The notes: a model not told the origin generated them from the sequence alone. A stretch of DNA of 64,000 nucleotides from Flavobacterium sp. Root901 (GCF_001429765.1 NZ_LMJB01000001.1:604346-668345), one strand, 5' to 3'. Shown: positions 51,512 to 62,049, counted from the first letter of the stretch. Made by a program: numbers and translations.

Positions 51512-52369
51512 TTAGAGTTTAAATTCATAAACATTCCCTCCTATTTTGTTTGTTTTTTCATCGGCAATTAATAGTGTGTTATTGTCTTTAAAAACGATGG
51601 CTTCTTTTTGAGAAAAGTGATTTAAATTGATTTCTGTTTGAGTTCCTTTGTGGAATAAATCTCCTTTAAAACCTTTAAACAAGACTATTTTATCATGACT
51701 TAACAAAACTACTCTTTTGCCGTCGGGGCTTATTGTGGCACTGGTTAAAACACAATGATTGTAATTATTACAGGTTTTAAATTCGCCAATTTTAACCGCT
51801 CTCTGCGTTCCTTTAGCATTTTTAATTTTGTAGATAAACGCAGTTCCGTCAAAACCTTTACTCCTGTTTTTGGTAAAAAGATAGAAATAACCGTTGTGCT
51901 CAAAGAAACCCTCAACATCGAAAAACAATTCTTTTTTCTTTGGAGGAAATTCGGTTTGTTCCGGATAGGAAAATGAGATTTTATATTCGGCGGAAGCCAC
52001 ATTTTTATTCAATTGATTTTTGGCTACTTTATAAATGCACAAATCTCTGCGTTCGTTGTCGTTATTTCCAAAATCTCCAATGTATATATTTCCAATTTTA
52101 TCTTTGGTAATATCTTCCCAATCAACATTTAATGCGTTTGCAATGATGATAGTTCTTTCTAATTTTCCTTTGGAATTAATGGCATAAATTGCATTTTTGT
52201 TTCCGCTGTCTTCTAAAGTGTAAATTGTTTTCGTTTCAGGAAAATAGGTAATTCCCGAAACTTCTTTCAATTTCTTCGGAAGCGGATAAAGCGTTTTTAA
52301 ACCGCTGTCTGATTGCTGCTGACAGGCCAATAAAACTATAGAAACGGCTACTAAAAAAGTTTTTTTCAT
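51512..52369 (-). CDS. Predicted beta-propeller lipoprotein (SdiA-regulated-like)
   Basis: 285 residues. FLVAVSIVLLACQQQ is a lipoprotein signal with the cysteine at 16. The mature part has repeated strand blocks: LPKKLKEVSGITYFPETKTIYTLEDSG, VDWEDITKDKIGNIYIGDFGNN, FFDVEGFFEHNGYFYLFTKN and SATISPDGKRVVLLSHD, as in NHL/SdiA-regulated propellers. DWEDI and DVEG may bind calcium. Function unknown. The 109-base gap upstream holds CCCAATA/TATTGGG and degenerate CACAGATT-type repeats. Confidence 0.75.
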   Translation of the reverse strand: MKKTFLVAVSIVLLACQQQSDSGLKTLYPLPKKLKEVSGITYFPETKTIYTLEDSGNKNAIYAINSKGKLERTIIIANALNVDWEDITKDKIGNIYIGDFGNNDNERRDLCIYKVAKNQLNKNVASAEYKISFSYPEQTEFPPKKKELFFDVEGFFEHNGYFYLFTKNRSKGFDGTAFIYKIKNAKGTQRAVKIGEFKTCNNYNHCVLTSATISPDGKRVVLLSHDKIVLFKGFKGDLFHKGTQTEINLNHFSQKEAIVFKDNNTLLIADEKTNKIGGNVYEFKL

Positions 52370-52478
52370 AAGATTGATTTTTTTATTTCTCCACAGATTT
52401 CAGATTAAAATAATTTTTTTTCTAATTTGATAATCCTTCAAATCTGTAAATCCCAATAGTTATTGGGGTGGCAAATAA

Positions 52479-53531
52479 CTAAACTAAATTTGTGTTTTTA
52501 AAATTACGAATGATGAATTCAAAAGCTGCCTGCATGATATGTCCCATTGATCTTGCATTTTTAAATTTCATATCGTTGGTGTAACGGTACAATTCCATTT
52601 TCAGCTGATTCAAATGTTCTTCTGTTGAAATGGTATCGTGGCACATTATATTTAATAATTTTTTAATTCTGTTTTCGGCAGAATGAATACGTTTGGCCAA
52701 AATCGCTCTTTCTTCATCTTTATACTGAATTATAGAGCGTTCTTCCAATTTCTCTTTAATCAGCTGAATCATCGGAGAGTTTTCTTTAAAAAACTGCGGA
52801 CGATATACCTTGAAATTGCCTTCGTAACATTGCTGATCAAAATCGATCGGACGAATTTTATAAACCACCTGATCAAAATCGTGAATTGGCACAATAACAT
52901 AATTATAGGCTCTCATATCTCCCAAAAGTCTAATCATGCAGCGTTCGTTGAATTTGACAAATTCTTTGGCGATCTGGGCTTTTTCCATTTCAGTACATTT
53001 GTCCAGTAAAGTATCCATAAAAACATCACCTGGAATTCCTATGATATGTTCTTCAATTAAAGTATCATTATAAACAAGAAAGTTGATTTTATCCGGCGAT
53101 AAAATATCTTCTAATTCTAAACCGTAAATTCTGGAAGCATCGGCTTTTTTGATATAAAAATGAACATAATTATCGTTGAGAATATTTCGGACTTTAATCC
53201 TAAAAGGTTTTGAATTTCCAAAAGTACAATAGTCAATGGCATCAATATTTAAAAACTGAATGATCTCGCTGTTTCCGTCAGAATGCAGGAGAGAATAGAT
53301 TTTCTTGAGATTGAGATCGATTTCATTTCGTTCAAATTCATTGTAATAAACCCGAATCCACAAAGTATCGGTTTCATTTTTATCGTAAACATTAACAGAA
53401 CCTGCAAATCGCAATAAGTCATCATAAAACACAGATACTTTCGAAATACGCTCGTATCTGTCCAAATAACTTAAAAGTGGCTGTGTTAAAGGAAAAGAAG
53501 GTTTCTTTAACACCATCAAAGGTTCGCTCAT
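52479..53531 (-). CDS. Conserved protein of unknown function with a kinase-like catalytic pattern
   Basis: A 350-residue soluble protein. I recognise no named family. Residues about 190-235 read FNERCMIRLLGDMRAYNYVIVP and then IRPIDFDQQ. The G-D-x-x-x-x-N and I-D-F-D spacing is like the catalytic loop and metal site of aminoglycoside kinase or HipA-type folds. The preceding EEHIIGIPGDVFMD would fit a hinge region. The C-terminal 80 residues are helical. This is a suggestion from pattern only. Confidence 0.6.
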   Translation of the reverse strand: MSEPLMVLKKPSFPLTQPLLSYLDRYERISKVSVFYDDLLRFAGSVNVYDKNETDTLWIRVYYNEFERNEIDLNLKKIYSLLHSDGNSEIIQFLNIDAIDYCTFGNSKPFRIKVRNILNDNYVHFYIKKADASRIYGLELEDILSPDKINFLVYNDTLIEEHIIGIPGDVFMDTLLDKCTEMEKAQIAKEFVKFNERCMIRLLGDMRAYNYVIVPIHDFDQVVYKIRPIDFDQQCYEGNFKVYRPQFFKENSPMIQLIKEKLEERSIIQYKDEERAILAKRIHSAENRIKKLLNIMCHDTISTEEHLNQLKMELYRYTNDMKFKNARSMGHIMQAAFEFIIRNFKNTNLV

Positions 53532-53548
53532 TTTGAATATCTTTATTA

Positions 53549-53556
53549 CAAATTTA
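53549..53556 (-). promoter_or_regulatory. -7 element of the kinase-like gene
   Basis: TAAATTTG on the minus strand, 17 bases ahead of the ATG at 53531. Confidence 0.5.
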
Positions 53557-53639
53557 CATCAATATGATGATAAAAATAAATTTGACGTAACAATATAGAA
53601 TTTGAATCGTCATACTTAAAACTAAAACCGGAAATAAAT

Positions 53640-54551
53640 TTGGAAACCATTCTTACCATTCAAAATCTCAGTAAAAGATACGGCCGTATTCAGGCGCTTA
53701 AAAATGTATCTTTTAGTATACAAAAAGGCCATGTCTATGGAATTTTAGGCCCTAACGGAAGCGGAAAATCAACTACTTTAGGAATTGTTTTGAGTGTTGT
53801 AAACAAAACATCGGGCGATTATAAATGGTTCGACGGAAATGTACAGACACATGAAGCTCTAAAAAAAGTGGGAGCTATTATCGAGCGTCCAAATTTTTAT
53901 CCGTACATGACGGCTGAAGAAAACCTTAAATTGGTTTGCAAAATTAAAAGCATCAATTATTCTAAAATTGAAGAAAAACTAAATCTTGTTGGTTTAGCTG
54001 AAAGGAAAGATTCAAGATTCAGCACTTTTTCATTAGGAATGAAACAGCGTCTGGCGATTGCATCGGCACTTTTAAATGATCCTGAAATTTTAATTCTTGA
54101 TGAACCAACAAATGGATTGGATCCGCAGGGAATTCATCAGATTAGAGATATTATTAAAGAAATTGCTTCACAGGGAACTACAATTTTATTGGCTTCACAT
54201 TTATTGGACGAAGTCGAAAAAGTATGTTCGCACGTTGTTGTTTTACGAAAAGGTGAAGTTTTATATTCTGGTTCTGTAGATGGAATGTCTGCAAATGAAG
54301 GTTTCTTCGAAATTTCTTCCAATGATAATCTAATGCTGAAATCTGTTTTAAGTAATCATCCGGCTGTTTCAGAAATTAAAGATGAAGACGGGAAAGTTTT
54401 AGTTTACTTAAAATCAGAATTAACAGCTTCAGAACTGAACCAGTTTTTATTTTCTAAAAATATTATTTTAAGTCACTTGGTCAAACGTAAAAATAGTTTG
54501 GAAGCCCAATTTTTAGAATTAACCAAAAATACCAATCCAAAAATTAACTAA
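53640..54551 (+). CDS. ABC transporter ATP-binding protein
   Basis: 303 residues. Walker A is GILGPNGSGKSTTLG, the signature is FSLGMKQRLAIASAL, and Walker B is ILILDEPTNGLDPQG with the switch His in LLASHLLDEVE. The last 80 residues form a small extra domain, as in BcrA/NatA-type exporters. The start is TTG: the frame upstream has no ATG before a stop at 53595, and METILTIQNLSKRYG is the expected beginning. The permease gene follows after 3 bases. Confidence 0.93.
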   Translation: METILTIQNLSKRYGRIQALKNVSFSIQKGHVYGILGPNGSGKSTTLGIVLSVVNKTSGDYKWFDGNVQTHEALKKVGAIIERPNFYPYMTAEENLKLVCKIKSINYSKIEEKLNLVGLAERKDSRFSTFSLGMKQRLAIASALLNDPEILILDEPTNGLDPQGIHQIRDIIKEIASQGTTILLASHLLDEVEKVCSHVVVLRKGEVLYSGSVDGMSANEGFFEISSNDNLMLKSVLSNHPAVSEIKDEDGKVLVYLKSELTASELNQFLFSKNIILSHLVKRKNSLEAQFLELTKNTNPKIN

Positions 54552-54554
54552 GCC

Positions 54555-55391
54555 ATGAAAAGACTTATCTTTATAGAATTACAAAAAATCTGGATGAACA
54601 GAGCCAGTCGTATTCTTACTTTAACTTACTTTATTTTACTTTCATTTATAGCTTTAATTGCCTCTATAAAATTTGATATAGGTCCATTTAAATTTCATTT
54701 GGCAGAAATGGGAATTTTCAATTTTCCTTTTATATGGCATTTTAATACTTATGTTGCTGCTTTTTTAAAATTCTTTCTCGCGATTGTAATCGTTTCCATG
54801 ATGGCAAATGAATATAGTTACGGCACTTTAAAGCAAAATTTAATTGACGGTTTAAGCAAAAAAGAATTTATTCTGTCTAAATTCCTGACAGTAATTGTTT
54901 TTGCATTGTGCTCTACCATTTTTGTTTTTGTAATGAGTTTACTGCTGGGTTTAAGTTTTTCGTCTTATAATGAATTTGACGTTATCTTAATGGATTTAGA
55001 TTATTTATTGGCCTTTTTTATAAAATTAGCGGGATTCTTTTCTTTCTGTTTATTTTTGGGAATTTTGGTAAAACGATCTGCCTTTGCTTTAGGATTTTTG
55101 TTAGTCTGGAGTATTTTTGAAAGTATAATAAAAGGAATTTTAGTATTCAGGATTTTTCCAAACAGCAGTACCGGCGACACTATTATGCAGTTTTTTCCAT
55201 TAGAAGCAATGTCAAATCTAATTATAGAACCATTTACAAGATTATCAGTAATTAGAACCATAGGAACACAAATAGGTGTTGAAAATACTAAAGATTACAG
55301 CGTTCATTATTTCTCAATTCTTATCGTTGCAGTCTGGACATTTTTATTTATTTACTTTTCTTACAAATTATTAAAGAGACGGGATTTGTAG
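54555..55391 (+). CDS. ABC-2-type transporter permease
   Basis: A 278-residue inner membrane protein with six helices. The pattern IELQKIWMNRASRILTLTY, MANEYSYGTLKQNLIDGLSKKEFILSK and a final FSYKLLKRRDL is that of NatB/BcrB-like permeases. It works with the ATPase in front of it; the substrate is unknown. Confidence 0.9.
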   Translation: MKRLIFIELQKIWMNRASRILTLTYFILLSFIALIASIKFDIGPFKFHLAEMGIFNFPFIWHFNTYVAAFLKFFLAIVIVSMMANEYSYGTLKQNLIDGLSKKEFILSKFLTVIVFALCSTIFVFVMSLLLGLSFSSYNEFDVILMDLDYLLAFFIKLAGFFSFCLFLGILVKRSAFALGFLLVWSIFESIIKGILVFRIFPNSSTGDTIMQFFPLEAMSNLIIEPFTRLSVIRTIGTQIGVENTKDYSVHYFSILIVAVWTFLFIYFSYKLLKRRDL

Positions 55392-55399
55392 TATATTTG
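55392..55399 (+). promoter_or_regulatory. -7 element of the T9SS cargo gene
   Basis: TATATTTG starts directly after the permease stop and ends seven bases before the ATG at 55407, leaving almost no leader. Confidence 0.45.
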
Positions 55400-55406
55400 T
55401 TATACT

Positions 55407-57731
55407 ATGGGTCAGGCAAGATGTTTTTTAATTAGCTTATTTTTATGCTGTGTATCTGCAAAGATAAACGCTCAATATATAACTATAGATGATCAAAAAA
55501 CTCCACAGCAGCTCATTGAAGATGTTTTAGTAAACAGTTCGTGTGCTGCTGTTAGCAATATAACCGGGATTGGAGATACTTATACAACCGGAAGAAACAG
55601 TTTTGCTTACTTTAACTCAGCTGCAAGTAATTTTCCTTTTAAAGAAGGAGTAATTCTTTCAACTTCGACTAGTATTGACGCAATTGGAGGTTATTTTAGT
55701 AATCAGGGAGGCGGAAGTGAAAATTGGGTTGGAGATAACGATTTAAATCAAATTTTAGGCATAAGTTCCATAAACGCTACCTCATTTGAATTTGATTTTG
55801 TACCGCTGACAGATTTTTTAAGTTTCAACTATCTTTTTGCTTCAAACGAATATCAATATTTTTATCCATGCGAATATTCAGATGGATTTGCTTTTTTAAT
55901 TAAAGAAGCCGGAACAGCAGATCCTTACAGGAATTTAGCTGTTTTACCCAATTCTGCTACACCGGTGTCTTCATTAAATGTCCGTCCGAAAATTGAACCC
56001 GGCACTGCACCAAACGGAGATAGATATCCAGGATGCGGCGAAGTTAATATTGATTATTTTAATGGTTTAAACAATAACACAAGCCCTATTAATTACGCCG
56101 GACAAACTGTTGTGATGACAGCCCAGAGCAATGTAACTGCGGGAAAAAAATATCATATAAAACTGGTCATTGCTGATGATAAAAACAGATATTATGATTC
56201 AGCAGTATTTCTGCAAGCCGGAAGTTTTGCTTCAAAAATAGATTTTGGCCCAAACAGAACATCTGCTAATAATAATCCTTTATGTTTTGGCGATAGTTAT
56301 TTATTAGATACGAAATTGTCTGCGGCATATTCGTATAAATGGTTTAAGGATAATGTACAGGTAGCCACGACTCCAACCTACACCGTTACTCAAACCGGAA
56401 ATTACAAAGTTGAAGTAACATTAACTCCTTCGAGCTGTAGTTTAGCCGGAGAGATTAAAATTGATTTTGCTCCTGAAATCTTTTTCACAAACACATCATT
56501 AGTTCAATGTGACGATAACAATGACGGGGTTTCAATTTTTAATTTGGATAAAGCCGGCAGCATTGTAAAAAATAATAATACATCCATTTTAATCGAAGGA
56601 TATTACGAAACACAAGCTGATGCTGAAAATAAAATAAACAAAATTACATCTCCGGAAAATTACATTAATAAAAGTGCCAATCAAATCATTTATTCGCGCC
56701 TTGAAAATGAATTTGGCTGTTATAAAATTGCACAGATAACGCTTCAAATTTCTAATAATGCCATTAGCAATCCAGGTCCAGTAAGTACATGCGACAGCGA
56801 TGACTCTCAAGATGGATTTTACCAATTTGATTTAAATGCAGAAATAACACCAAAAATAACAAATGGTCTTCCTAATGGATTAACAGTAAATTATTATGCA
56901 ACGGCAAATGATGCCCTAACAGAAAACAATCTGCTTTCTAATATTTTTAAAAACACCACAGCTTATAATCAGACTATTTATGCAAGAGTTATAAATGGTC
57001 CCGATTGTTATGGCATAACACCTGTTAATCTTGTTGTAAATACTTTTGATCCGCCTAATTTTGAAAACGTATCTAAATTTTTATGCAAAAACGATGAGAT
57101 AACCTTATCAGTCGCAGCTGGTTTCGACAGTTATTTATGGACAAATGGAGAAACAACCAACAGCATATTAGTAAGTATTCCGGGCGATTATTCTGTTACG
57201 GTAAAAGACATTAATGGCTGCGAAAAAACTAAAACTTTTAAAATAATCCTTTCAGAACCGGCAGCAATTACAAATGCTTTTGTGAAAAGTTTTGCAGGAA
57301 ATGATAATTCTGTTTTAATTGAATATAAGGGGGTCGGAAATTATGAATTTTCATTAGATGGAGAAACTTTTCAGAATGAATCATTATTTGAAAATGTTAG
57401 CCCGGGAATTTATAATGTTTCGGCAAGAGATAAAAACGGATGCGGATTATCGAATTCTCTTACAGTATATGTCTTGGATTATCCCAGATTTTTTACCCCC
57501 AACGGAGACGGTTTTAATGATATCTGGTTTATTCAAAATTCTAATATTCTTCCGGATTATACAATAGATATTTTTGACCGTTACGGAAAATTCATAATGC
57601 AAATGAATAAAAACAGTGCCGGATGGAATGGTCTTTTTAACGGTCAGCAGCTTCCATCAGATGATTACTGGTTTACTTTACTTTTCAAAGACGGAAGAAA
57701 TTTAAAAGGACATTTTAGTCTGAAAAGATAA
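55407..57731 (+). CDS. Choice-of-anchor L domain protein with T9SS type B sorting domain
   Basis: 774 residues with a signal peptide at 1-22 (ends KINAQ). Residues about 30-275 are a choice-of-anchor L domain (PQQLIEDVLVNSSCAAVSNI, SFEFDFVPLTDFLSFNYLFASNEY). Ig-like and PKD-like segments follow. The last 90 residues are the gliding-type sorting domain: YPRFFTPNGDGFNDIWFI, IDIFDRYGKFI, GWNGLFNGQQLPSDDYWF. It is exported by the type IX system and anchored at the cell surface. It may be an adhesin. Confidence 0.92.
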   Translation: MGQARCFLISLFLCCVSAKINAQYITIDDQKTPQQLIEDVLVNSSCAAVSNITGIGDTYTTGRNSFAYFNSAASNFPFKEGVILSTSTSIDAIGGYFSNQGGGSENWVGDNDLNQILGISSINATSFEFDFVPLTDFLSFNYLFASNEYQYFYPCEYSDGFAFLIKEAGTADPYRNLAVLPNSATPVSSLNVRPKIEPGTAPNGDRYPGCGEVNIDYFNGLNNNTSPINYAGQTVVMTAQSNVTAGKKYHIKLVIADDKNRYYDSAVFLQAGSFASKIDFGPNRTSANNNPLCFGDSYLLDTKLSAAYSYKWFKDNVQVATTPTYTVTQTGNYKVEVTLTPSSCSLAGEIKIDFAPEIFFTNTSLVQCDDNNDGVSIFNLDKAGSIVKNNNTSILIEGYYETQADAENKINKITSPENYINKSANQIIYSRLENEFGCYKIAQITLQISNNAISNPGPVSTCDSDDSQDGFYQFDLNAEITPKITNGLPNGLTVNYYATANDALTENNLLSNIFKNTTAYNQTIYARVINGPDCYGITPVNLVVNTFDPPNFENVSKFLCKNDEITLSVAAGFDSYLWTNGETTNSILVSIPGDYSVTVKDINGCEKTKTFKIILSEPAAITNAFVKSFAGNDNSVLIEYKGVGNYEFSLDGETFQNESLFENVSPGIYNVSARDKNGCGLSNSLTVYVLDYPRFFTPNGDGFNDIWFIQNSNILPDYTIDIFDRYGKFIMQMNKNSAGWNGLFNGQQLPSDDYWFTLLFKDGRNLKGHFSLKR

Positions 57732-57782
57732 GAGTTTAAAATTCCAATACTGAAATTCCAAATTTCAAAAGTTATAACTAAA

Positions 57783-57819
57783 AAAAATCCCAAACTCCTA
57801 ATTGGAATTTGGGATTTTT
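57783..57819. terminator. Bidirectional terminator between the T9SS gene and typA
   Basis: AAAAATCCCAAA pairs with TTTGGGATTTTT, with a small inner TCC/GGA stem. T runs on both strands suit the convergent genes. Confidence 0.85.
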
Positions 57820-57841
57820 ATATTGAAAGTTAAAACTAAAA

Positions 57842-59638
57842 TTAGATTTTGTATCTTTTTCTATCAGTTTCACTTAAGTAAATCTTTCTTAAACGAAGAG
57901 ATTTTGGAGTAACTTCAACATACTCATCTTTTTGAATATATTCTAAAGCTTCTTCTAGAGAGAATTTTACAGCCGGAATAATTCTTGCTTTATCATCCGC
58001 TCCTGAAGAACGTACGTTTGAAAGTTTTTTCGTTTTAGTTACGTTAACTGTCATATCGTCGCTTCGGGTATTTTCTCCAATAACCTGACCTTCGTAGATA
58101 TCTTCGTTTGGATCAACAAAGAATTTACCACGATCCTGTAATTTATCAATAGAGTAAGGAATTGCTTTTCCGTTTTCCATAGAGATTAACGAACCGTTGT
58201 TGCGTCCTGGAATTTCTCCTTTGTATGGTTCGTACCCAATGAAACGGTGCGCCATAATAGCCTCACCAGCAGTTGCAGTAAGCAATTGATTTCTTAAACC
58301 AATAATTCCACGAGACGGAATATTAAATTTAATAATCATACGCTCTCCTTTACCTTCCATAGAAAGCATTTCACCTTTACGGATTGTTACAAATTCAACC
58401 GCTCTACCTGAAAGGTTTTCTGGTAAATCGATTGTTAATTCTTCAATTGGCTCACATTTAACACCATCAATTTCTTTGATGATAACTTGCGGCTGACCAA
58501 TTTGTAACTCATATCCTTCTCTTCTCATTGTTTCAATAAGAACAGATAAGTGAAGTACACCACGACCAAAAACCATGAATTTATCAGCAGAATCAGTTTC
58601 TCCAACTTTCATTGCTAAGTTTTTCTCAAGCTCTTTTGTTAATCTTTCACGGATATGTCTGGAAGTAACAAATTTACCTTCTTTACCAAAGAAAGGCGAA
58701 TCGTTAATTGTAAATAACATACTCATTGTTGGCTCATCAATAGCAATCGTCTGTAAAGCTTCTGGATTTTCAAAATCAGCAATAGTATCACCAATTTCAA
58801 AACCTTCAATACCTACAACAGCACAAATATCTCCGGCAACAACTTCTTCTACTTTTCTACGGCCTAAACCTTCAAAAGTATGTAATTCTTTAATTCTTGA
58901 TTTTATGATTTTTCCATCTCTTTTTACCAAAGAAATTGGAGATCCTTCTTTCAAAATACCTCTTTCAAGACGACCGATAGCGATACGACCTGTAAAAGAA
59001 GAGAAATCTAAAGATGTAATTAACATTTGAGGAGTACCTTCAGAAACTTTAGGAGCCGGAACATTAGCAATTACCATATCTAATAATGGCTCAATGTTTT
59101 GTGTTTGATTTTTCCAGTCATCAGACATCCAGTTGTTTTTAGCAGAACCATAAACAGTTGGGAAATCTAATTGTTCTTCAGTTGCACCTAATTCAAACAT
59201 TAAGTCGAAAACTTTTTCGTGAACTTCTTCAGGAGTACAGTTTTCTTTATCAACTTTATTAATAACTACGCATGGTTTTAAACCTAAATCAATAGCTTTT
59301 TGTAATACAAAACGCGTTTGTGGCATTGGTCCTTCAAAAGCATCCACTAGTAAACATACACCATCGGCCATGTTCAATACACGTTCTACTTCACCTCCAA
59401 AATCGGCGTGGCCTGGAGTGTCAATAATATTGATTTTCGTTCCTTTGTACTGAACTGAAACGTTTTTTGAAGTAATAGTAATACCTCTCTCACGCTCTAA
59501 ATCGTTATTATCAAGAATTAAATCACCTGTATTTTCGTTTTCACGAAATAATTGACAGTGATACATAATTTTATCAACCAAAGTGGTTTTACCGTGATCG
59601 ACGTGGGCAATAATTGCAATATTTCTAATAGATTCCAT
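57842..59638 (-). CDS. typA: Ribosome-associated GTPase TypA/BipA
   Basis: A 598-residue translational GTPase. G1 is [17 protein letters not shown]2 GITITSKN, G3 [12 protein letters not shown] and G4 INKVDKEN. The C-terminal domain has [19 protein letters not shown] and MRKGEM-like [11 protein letters not shown]. TypA aids 50S assembly and stress growth. The start gives the standard [14 protein letters not shown]. Confidence 0.96.
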   Translation of the reverse strand: MESIRNIAIIAHVDHGKTTLVDKIMYHCQLFRENENTGDLILDNNDLERERGITITSKNVSVQYKGTKINIIDTPGHADFGGEVERVLNMADGVCLLVDAFEGPMPQTRFVLQKAIDLGLKPCVVINKVDKENCTPEEVHEKVFDLMFELGATEEQLDFPTVYGSAKNNWMSDDWKNQTQNIEPLLDMVIANVPAPKVSEGTPQMLITSLDFSSFTGRIAIGRLERGILKEGSPISLVKRDGKIIKSRIKELHTFEGLGRRKVEEVVAGDICAVVGIEGFEIGDTIADFENPEALQTIAIDEPTMSMLFTINDSPFFGKEGKFVTSRHIRERLTKELEKNLAMKVGETDSADKFMVFGRGVLHLSVLIETMRREGYELQIGQPQVIIKEIDGVKCEPIEELTIDLPENLSGRAVEFVTIRKGEMLSMEGKGERMIIKFNIPSRGIIGLRNQLLTATAGEAIMAHRFIGYEPYKGEIPGRNNGSLISMENGKAIPYSIDKLQDRGKFFVDPNEDIYEGQVIGENTRSDDMTVNVTKTKKLSNVRSSGADDKARIIPAVKFSLEEALEYIQKDEYVEVTPKSLRLRKIYLSETDRKRYKI

Positions 59639-59657
59639 TTGTGATTTTTAATGGGTG

Positions 59658-59665
59658 CAAAAGTA
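59658..59665 (-). promoter_or_regulatory. -7 element of typA
   Basis: TACTTTTG on the minus strand, 19 bases ahead of the typA ATG. Confidence 0.5.
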
Positions 59666-59770
59666 CACTTTATTTTGATAAAAAAAACGTTTCTGCGATA
59701 GTTATCGTATATACAAGTAATTAGTTCATTAAATCAGTATTATTTTACGACCTAAAATGAACTTTACATA

Positions 59771-59802
59771 TTGTTTAGTTATAGTTAATTTAACTATATT
59801 TG
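59771..59802 (+). promoter_or_regulatory. Promoter of the PAS kinase gene, close to leaderless
   Basis: TTG (59771-59773) lies 21 bases before TATATTTG (59795-59802). The -7 element ends only four bases before the ATG at 59807, so the transcript may start at or next to the ATG. Confidence 0.5.
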
Positions 59803-59806
59803 AGTA

Positions 59807-61516
59807 ATGAAAAGTAAAACTCTCAAAATTACTCTCGTTTACGTTATCTTATCGTTAATTATGGCAATCCTCTGTCATAATCTACTCACTACTTACTTTT
59901 TTGAAGCAAAATATTCCTATTTCTTCTTTATAAAAGATGTTTGTTTTATAATCGCTACCGGATTTATTTTCAAATACATACTCTCGACAAATGAAAATAA
60001 AAATATCTCTGTTTTTAAAAAATTAAAAAGAACAAACGAAGAAATTAAAGAGTCTAACGAAAAATATGATATCGTTGCAAAAGCGACTAGTGATACCATT
60101 TGGGACTGGAAAATTCAGGAAGATAAGATAAACTGGAACAAAGGAATTGAAAGTGTTTTTGGATACAATCCTCAGGAAGTTGGAAAAACTTCAAAATGGT
60201 GGTTTGATAAAATTCATCCTGAAGACAGCATTAGAATGTCTATTAAATTATATTCTTTTATTGAACAAAAAACAGAAAAATGGCAGGATCAATACCGATT
60301 TAGATGTGCCGACGGAACTTATAAATATGTTTTGGACCGGGGTTTTTTGTTAAAAGATGAAAATGGAAGAGCCATCAGAATGATTGGGGCTATCCAGGAT
60401 ATTACAAAACAAAAAGAAGAAGAACAGCGATTAAAACTTTTAGAGACGGTAATTACACAATCAAAAGATTCTATTTTAATTACCGAAGCAAATTCTCAGG
60501 ATCGAAAAATACCAAAAATCGTTTACGTAAATCCGGCCTTTTCTCAAATGTCAGGTTATCTTTCAAATGAAATTATTGGAAAATCAACCAATATTTTTAA
60601 AGGACCAAAATCTGATTCTGAAGAATTAAAAAAGCTTTTAAGAGCCATAAAAAACGAAGAAGAATGTGTAATTGAAACCATAACTTATACTAAAACACAA
60701 GAAGAATACTGGGTTAGGTTTGCCATGATTCCGATTTTCAACAATGAAGGTGTAATTAGCCACTGGATTTCAATTCAAAGAGACATAACGGATGAAAAGA
60801 AACTGGAAACTGAAAAAGAACATCTTATTCGGGAATTAACTCAAAACAATAAAGATTTAAAACAATTCTCCTATATAACCTCTCATAATCTTCGTGCACC
60901 GTTATCAAATTTAATTGGACTTTTAAATTTGATAGAAGATATTCCGATTGAAAACAAGGAACTGGAAGAAATCCTGACAGGTTTTACAAAGTCTACCCAT
61001 TTATTAAATGAAACCATAAATGACCTTGTAAAAGTTATTATCATAAAAGATAATCCTTCCATGCAGAAAGAAGAGGTTTCACTAAAAGAAGTTTTTGAAA
61101 ATGTTTTTAGTCAATTGTCTTTTCAAATCGAGTTACACAAACCAATAATCAAACTGAAATTTGATAAAGTCCCGCTTTTAATTACTAACAAAGCATATAT
61201 TGAAAGTATTTTGCTTAATTTACTAACAAATTCAATAAAGTATAAATCGGAGAACAGGAAGTTAAAAATATCAATTACTGCCGAACTGGTAGATAATCAC
61301 GCTATTTTAACTTTTAAAGACAATGGAATTGGGATCGATTTAGAAAGAAATCGCGATAAAGTTTTTGGTCTTTATCAAAGATTTCACAATTATCCTGACA
61401 GTAAAGGATTAGGTTTGTATCTTGTAAAATCTCAGGTAGAAACGATGGGCGGAACGATAAGTATAGAAAGCGAAGTAAACAAAGGCACCACATTTACTAT
61501 AACATTTAAAAATTAA
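59807..61516 (+). CDS. PAS-domain sensor histidine kinase
   Basis: 569 residues. Two N-terminal membrane helices (about 8-30 and 40-60) are followed by two PAS domains. The first has TIWDWKIQEDKINWNKGIESVFGY with its PAC part near 165-200. The second has IVYVNPAFSQMSGYLSNEIIG and ISIQRDITDEKK. The kinase part has FSYITSHNLRAPLSNLIGLL (phospho-His) and an ATPase with LLNLLTNSIKYKS and GLGLYLVKSQVE. The response regulator gene starts six bases later. Confidence 0.93.
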   Translation: MKSKTLKITLVYVILSLIMAILCHNLLTTYFFEAKYSYFFFIKDVCFIIATGFIFKYILSTNENKNISVFKKLKRTNEEIKESNEKYDIVAKATSDTIWDWKIQEDKINWNKGIESVFGYNPQEVGKTSKWWFDKIHPEDSIRMSIKLYSFIEQKTEKWQDQYRFRCADGTYKYVLDRGFLLKDENGRAIRMIGAIQDITKQKEEEQRLKLLETVITQSKDSILITEANSQDRKIPKIVYVNPAFSQMSGYLSNEIIGKSTNIFKGPKSDSEELKKLLRAIKNEEECVIETITYTKTQEEYWVRFAMIPIFNNEGVISHWISIQRDITDEKKLETEKEHLIRELTQNNKDLKQFSYITSHNLRAPLSNLIGLLNLIEDIPIENKELEEILTGFTKSTHLLNETINDLVKVIIIKDNPSMQKEEVSLKEVFENVFSQLSFQIELHKPIIKLKFDKVPLLITNKAYIESILLNLLTNSIKYKSENRKLKISITAELVDNHAILTFKDNGIGIDLERNRDKVFGLYQRFHNYPDSKGLGLYLVKSQVETMGGTISIESEVNKGTTFTITFKN

Positions 61517-61521
61517 CACGT

Positions 61522-61932
61522 ATGCTTGAGCAAATTTTATGCATTGACGACGACCCTATTACGTTGATGTTGTGTAAAAAAGTAATTTCAAAATCTTCAT
61601 TTTCACGCGAAATTATTACAGCTCAAAACGGCGAAGAAGCATTACATCATTTTAATACTTTAAAATATACTAATAATAAAAATAAGGTAAACAAAAAGCC
61701 GGAACTTATTTTCCTGGATTTAAACATGCCTGTAATGGGCGGCTGGGAATTTCTGGACCATTTTACATCTGATGATTATGCCGAATTCAATGACGCAAAA
61801 GTAATTGTATTATCGTCTACAATTGATCCTGAAGATTTAACAAAAGCCAAGAGATACCCAATAATTATAGATTTTCTTTCAAAACCAATTACACAGGCTA
61901 TGTTGGAATATCTAAAAAAGAAAATTAGTTGA
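61522..61932 (+). CDS. Single-domain response regulator
   Basis: 136 residues, only a receiver domain: LCIDDDPITLMLCKKVI, the phosphorylated Asp in IFLDLNMPVMGGWEFLDHF, VIVLSSTIDPEDL and FLSKPITQAMLEYL. It has no output domain, so it must act by binding another protein or as a phosphate sink. It is the partner of the PAS kinase just upstream. Confidence 0.92.
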   Translation: MLEQILCIDDDPITLMLCKKVISKSSFSREIITAQNGEEALHHFNTLKYTNNKNKVNKKPELIFLDLNMPVMGGWEFLDHFTSDDYAEFNDAKVIVLSSTIDPEDLTKAKRYPIIIDFLSKPITQAMLEYLKKKIS

Positions 61933-62049
61933 TATCTAAATATTCAAATTTCAAATTTCAAATTTCAAAATAGGACGTAAATTTCTTTTTAAAGTTTAAA
62001 TTGGAATTTGGAATTTAAAAATATTGAAATTTTAACAAAACGGTATAAA

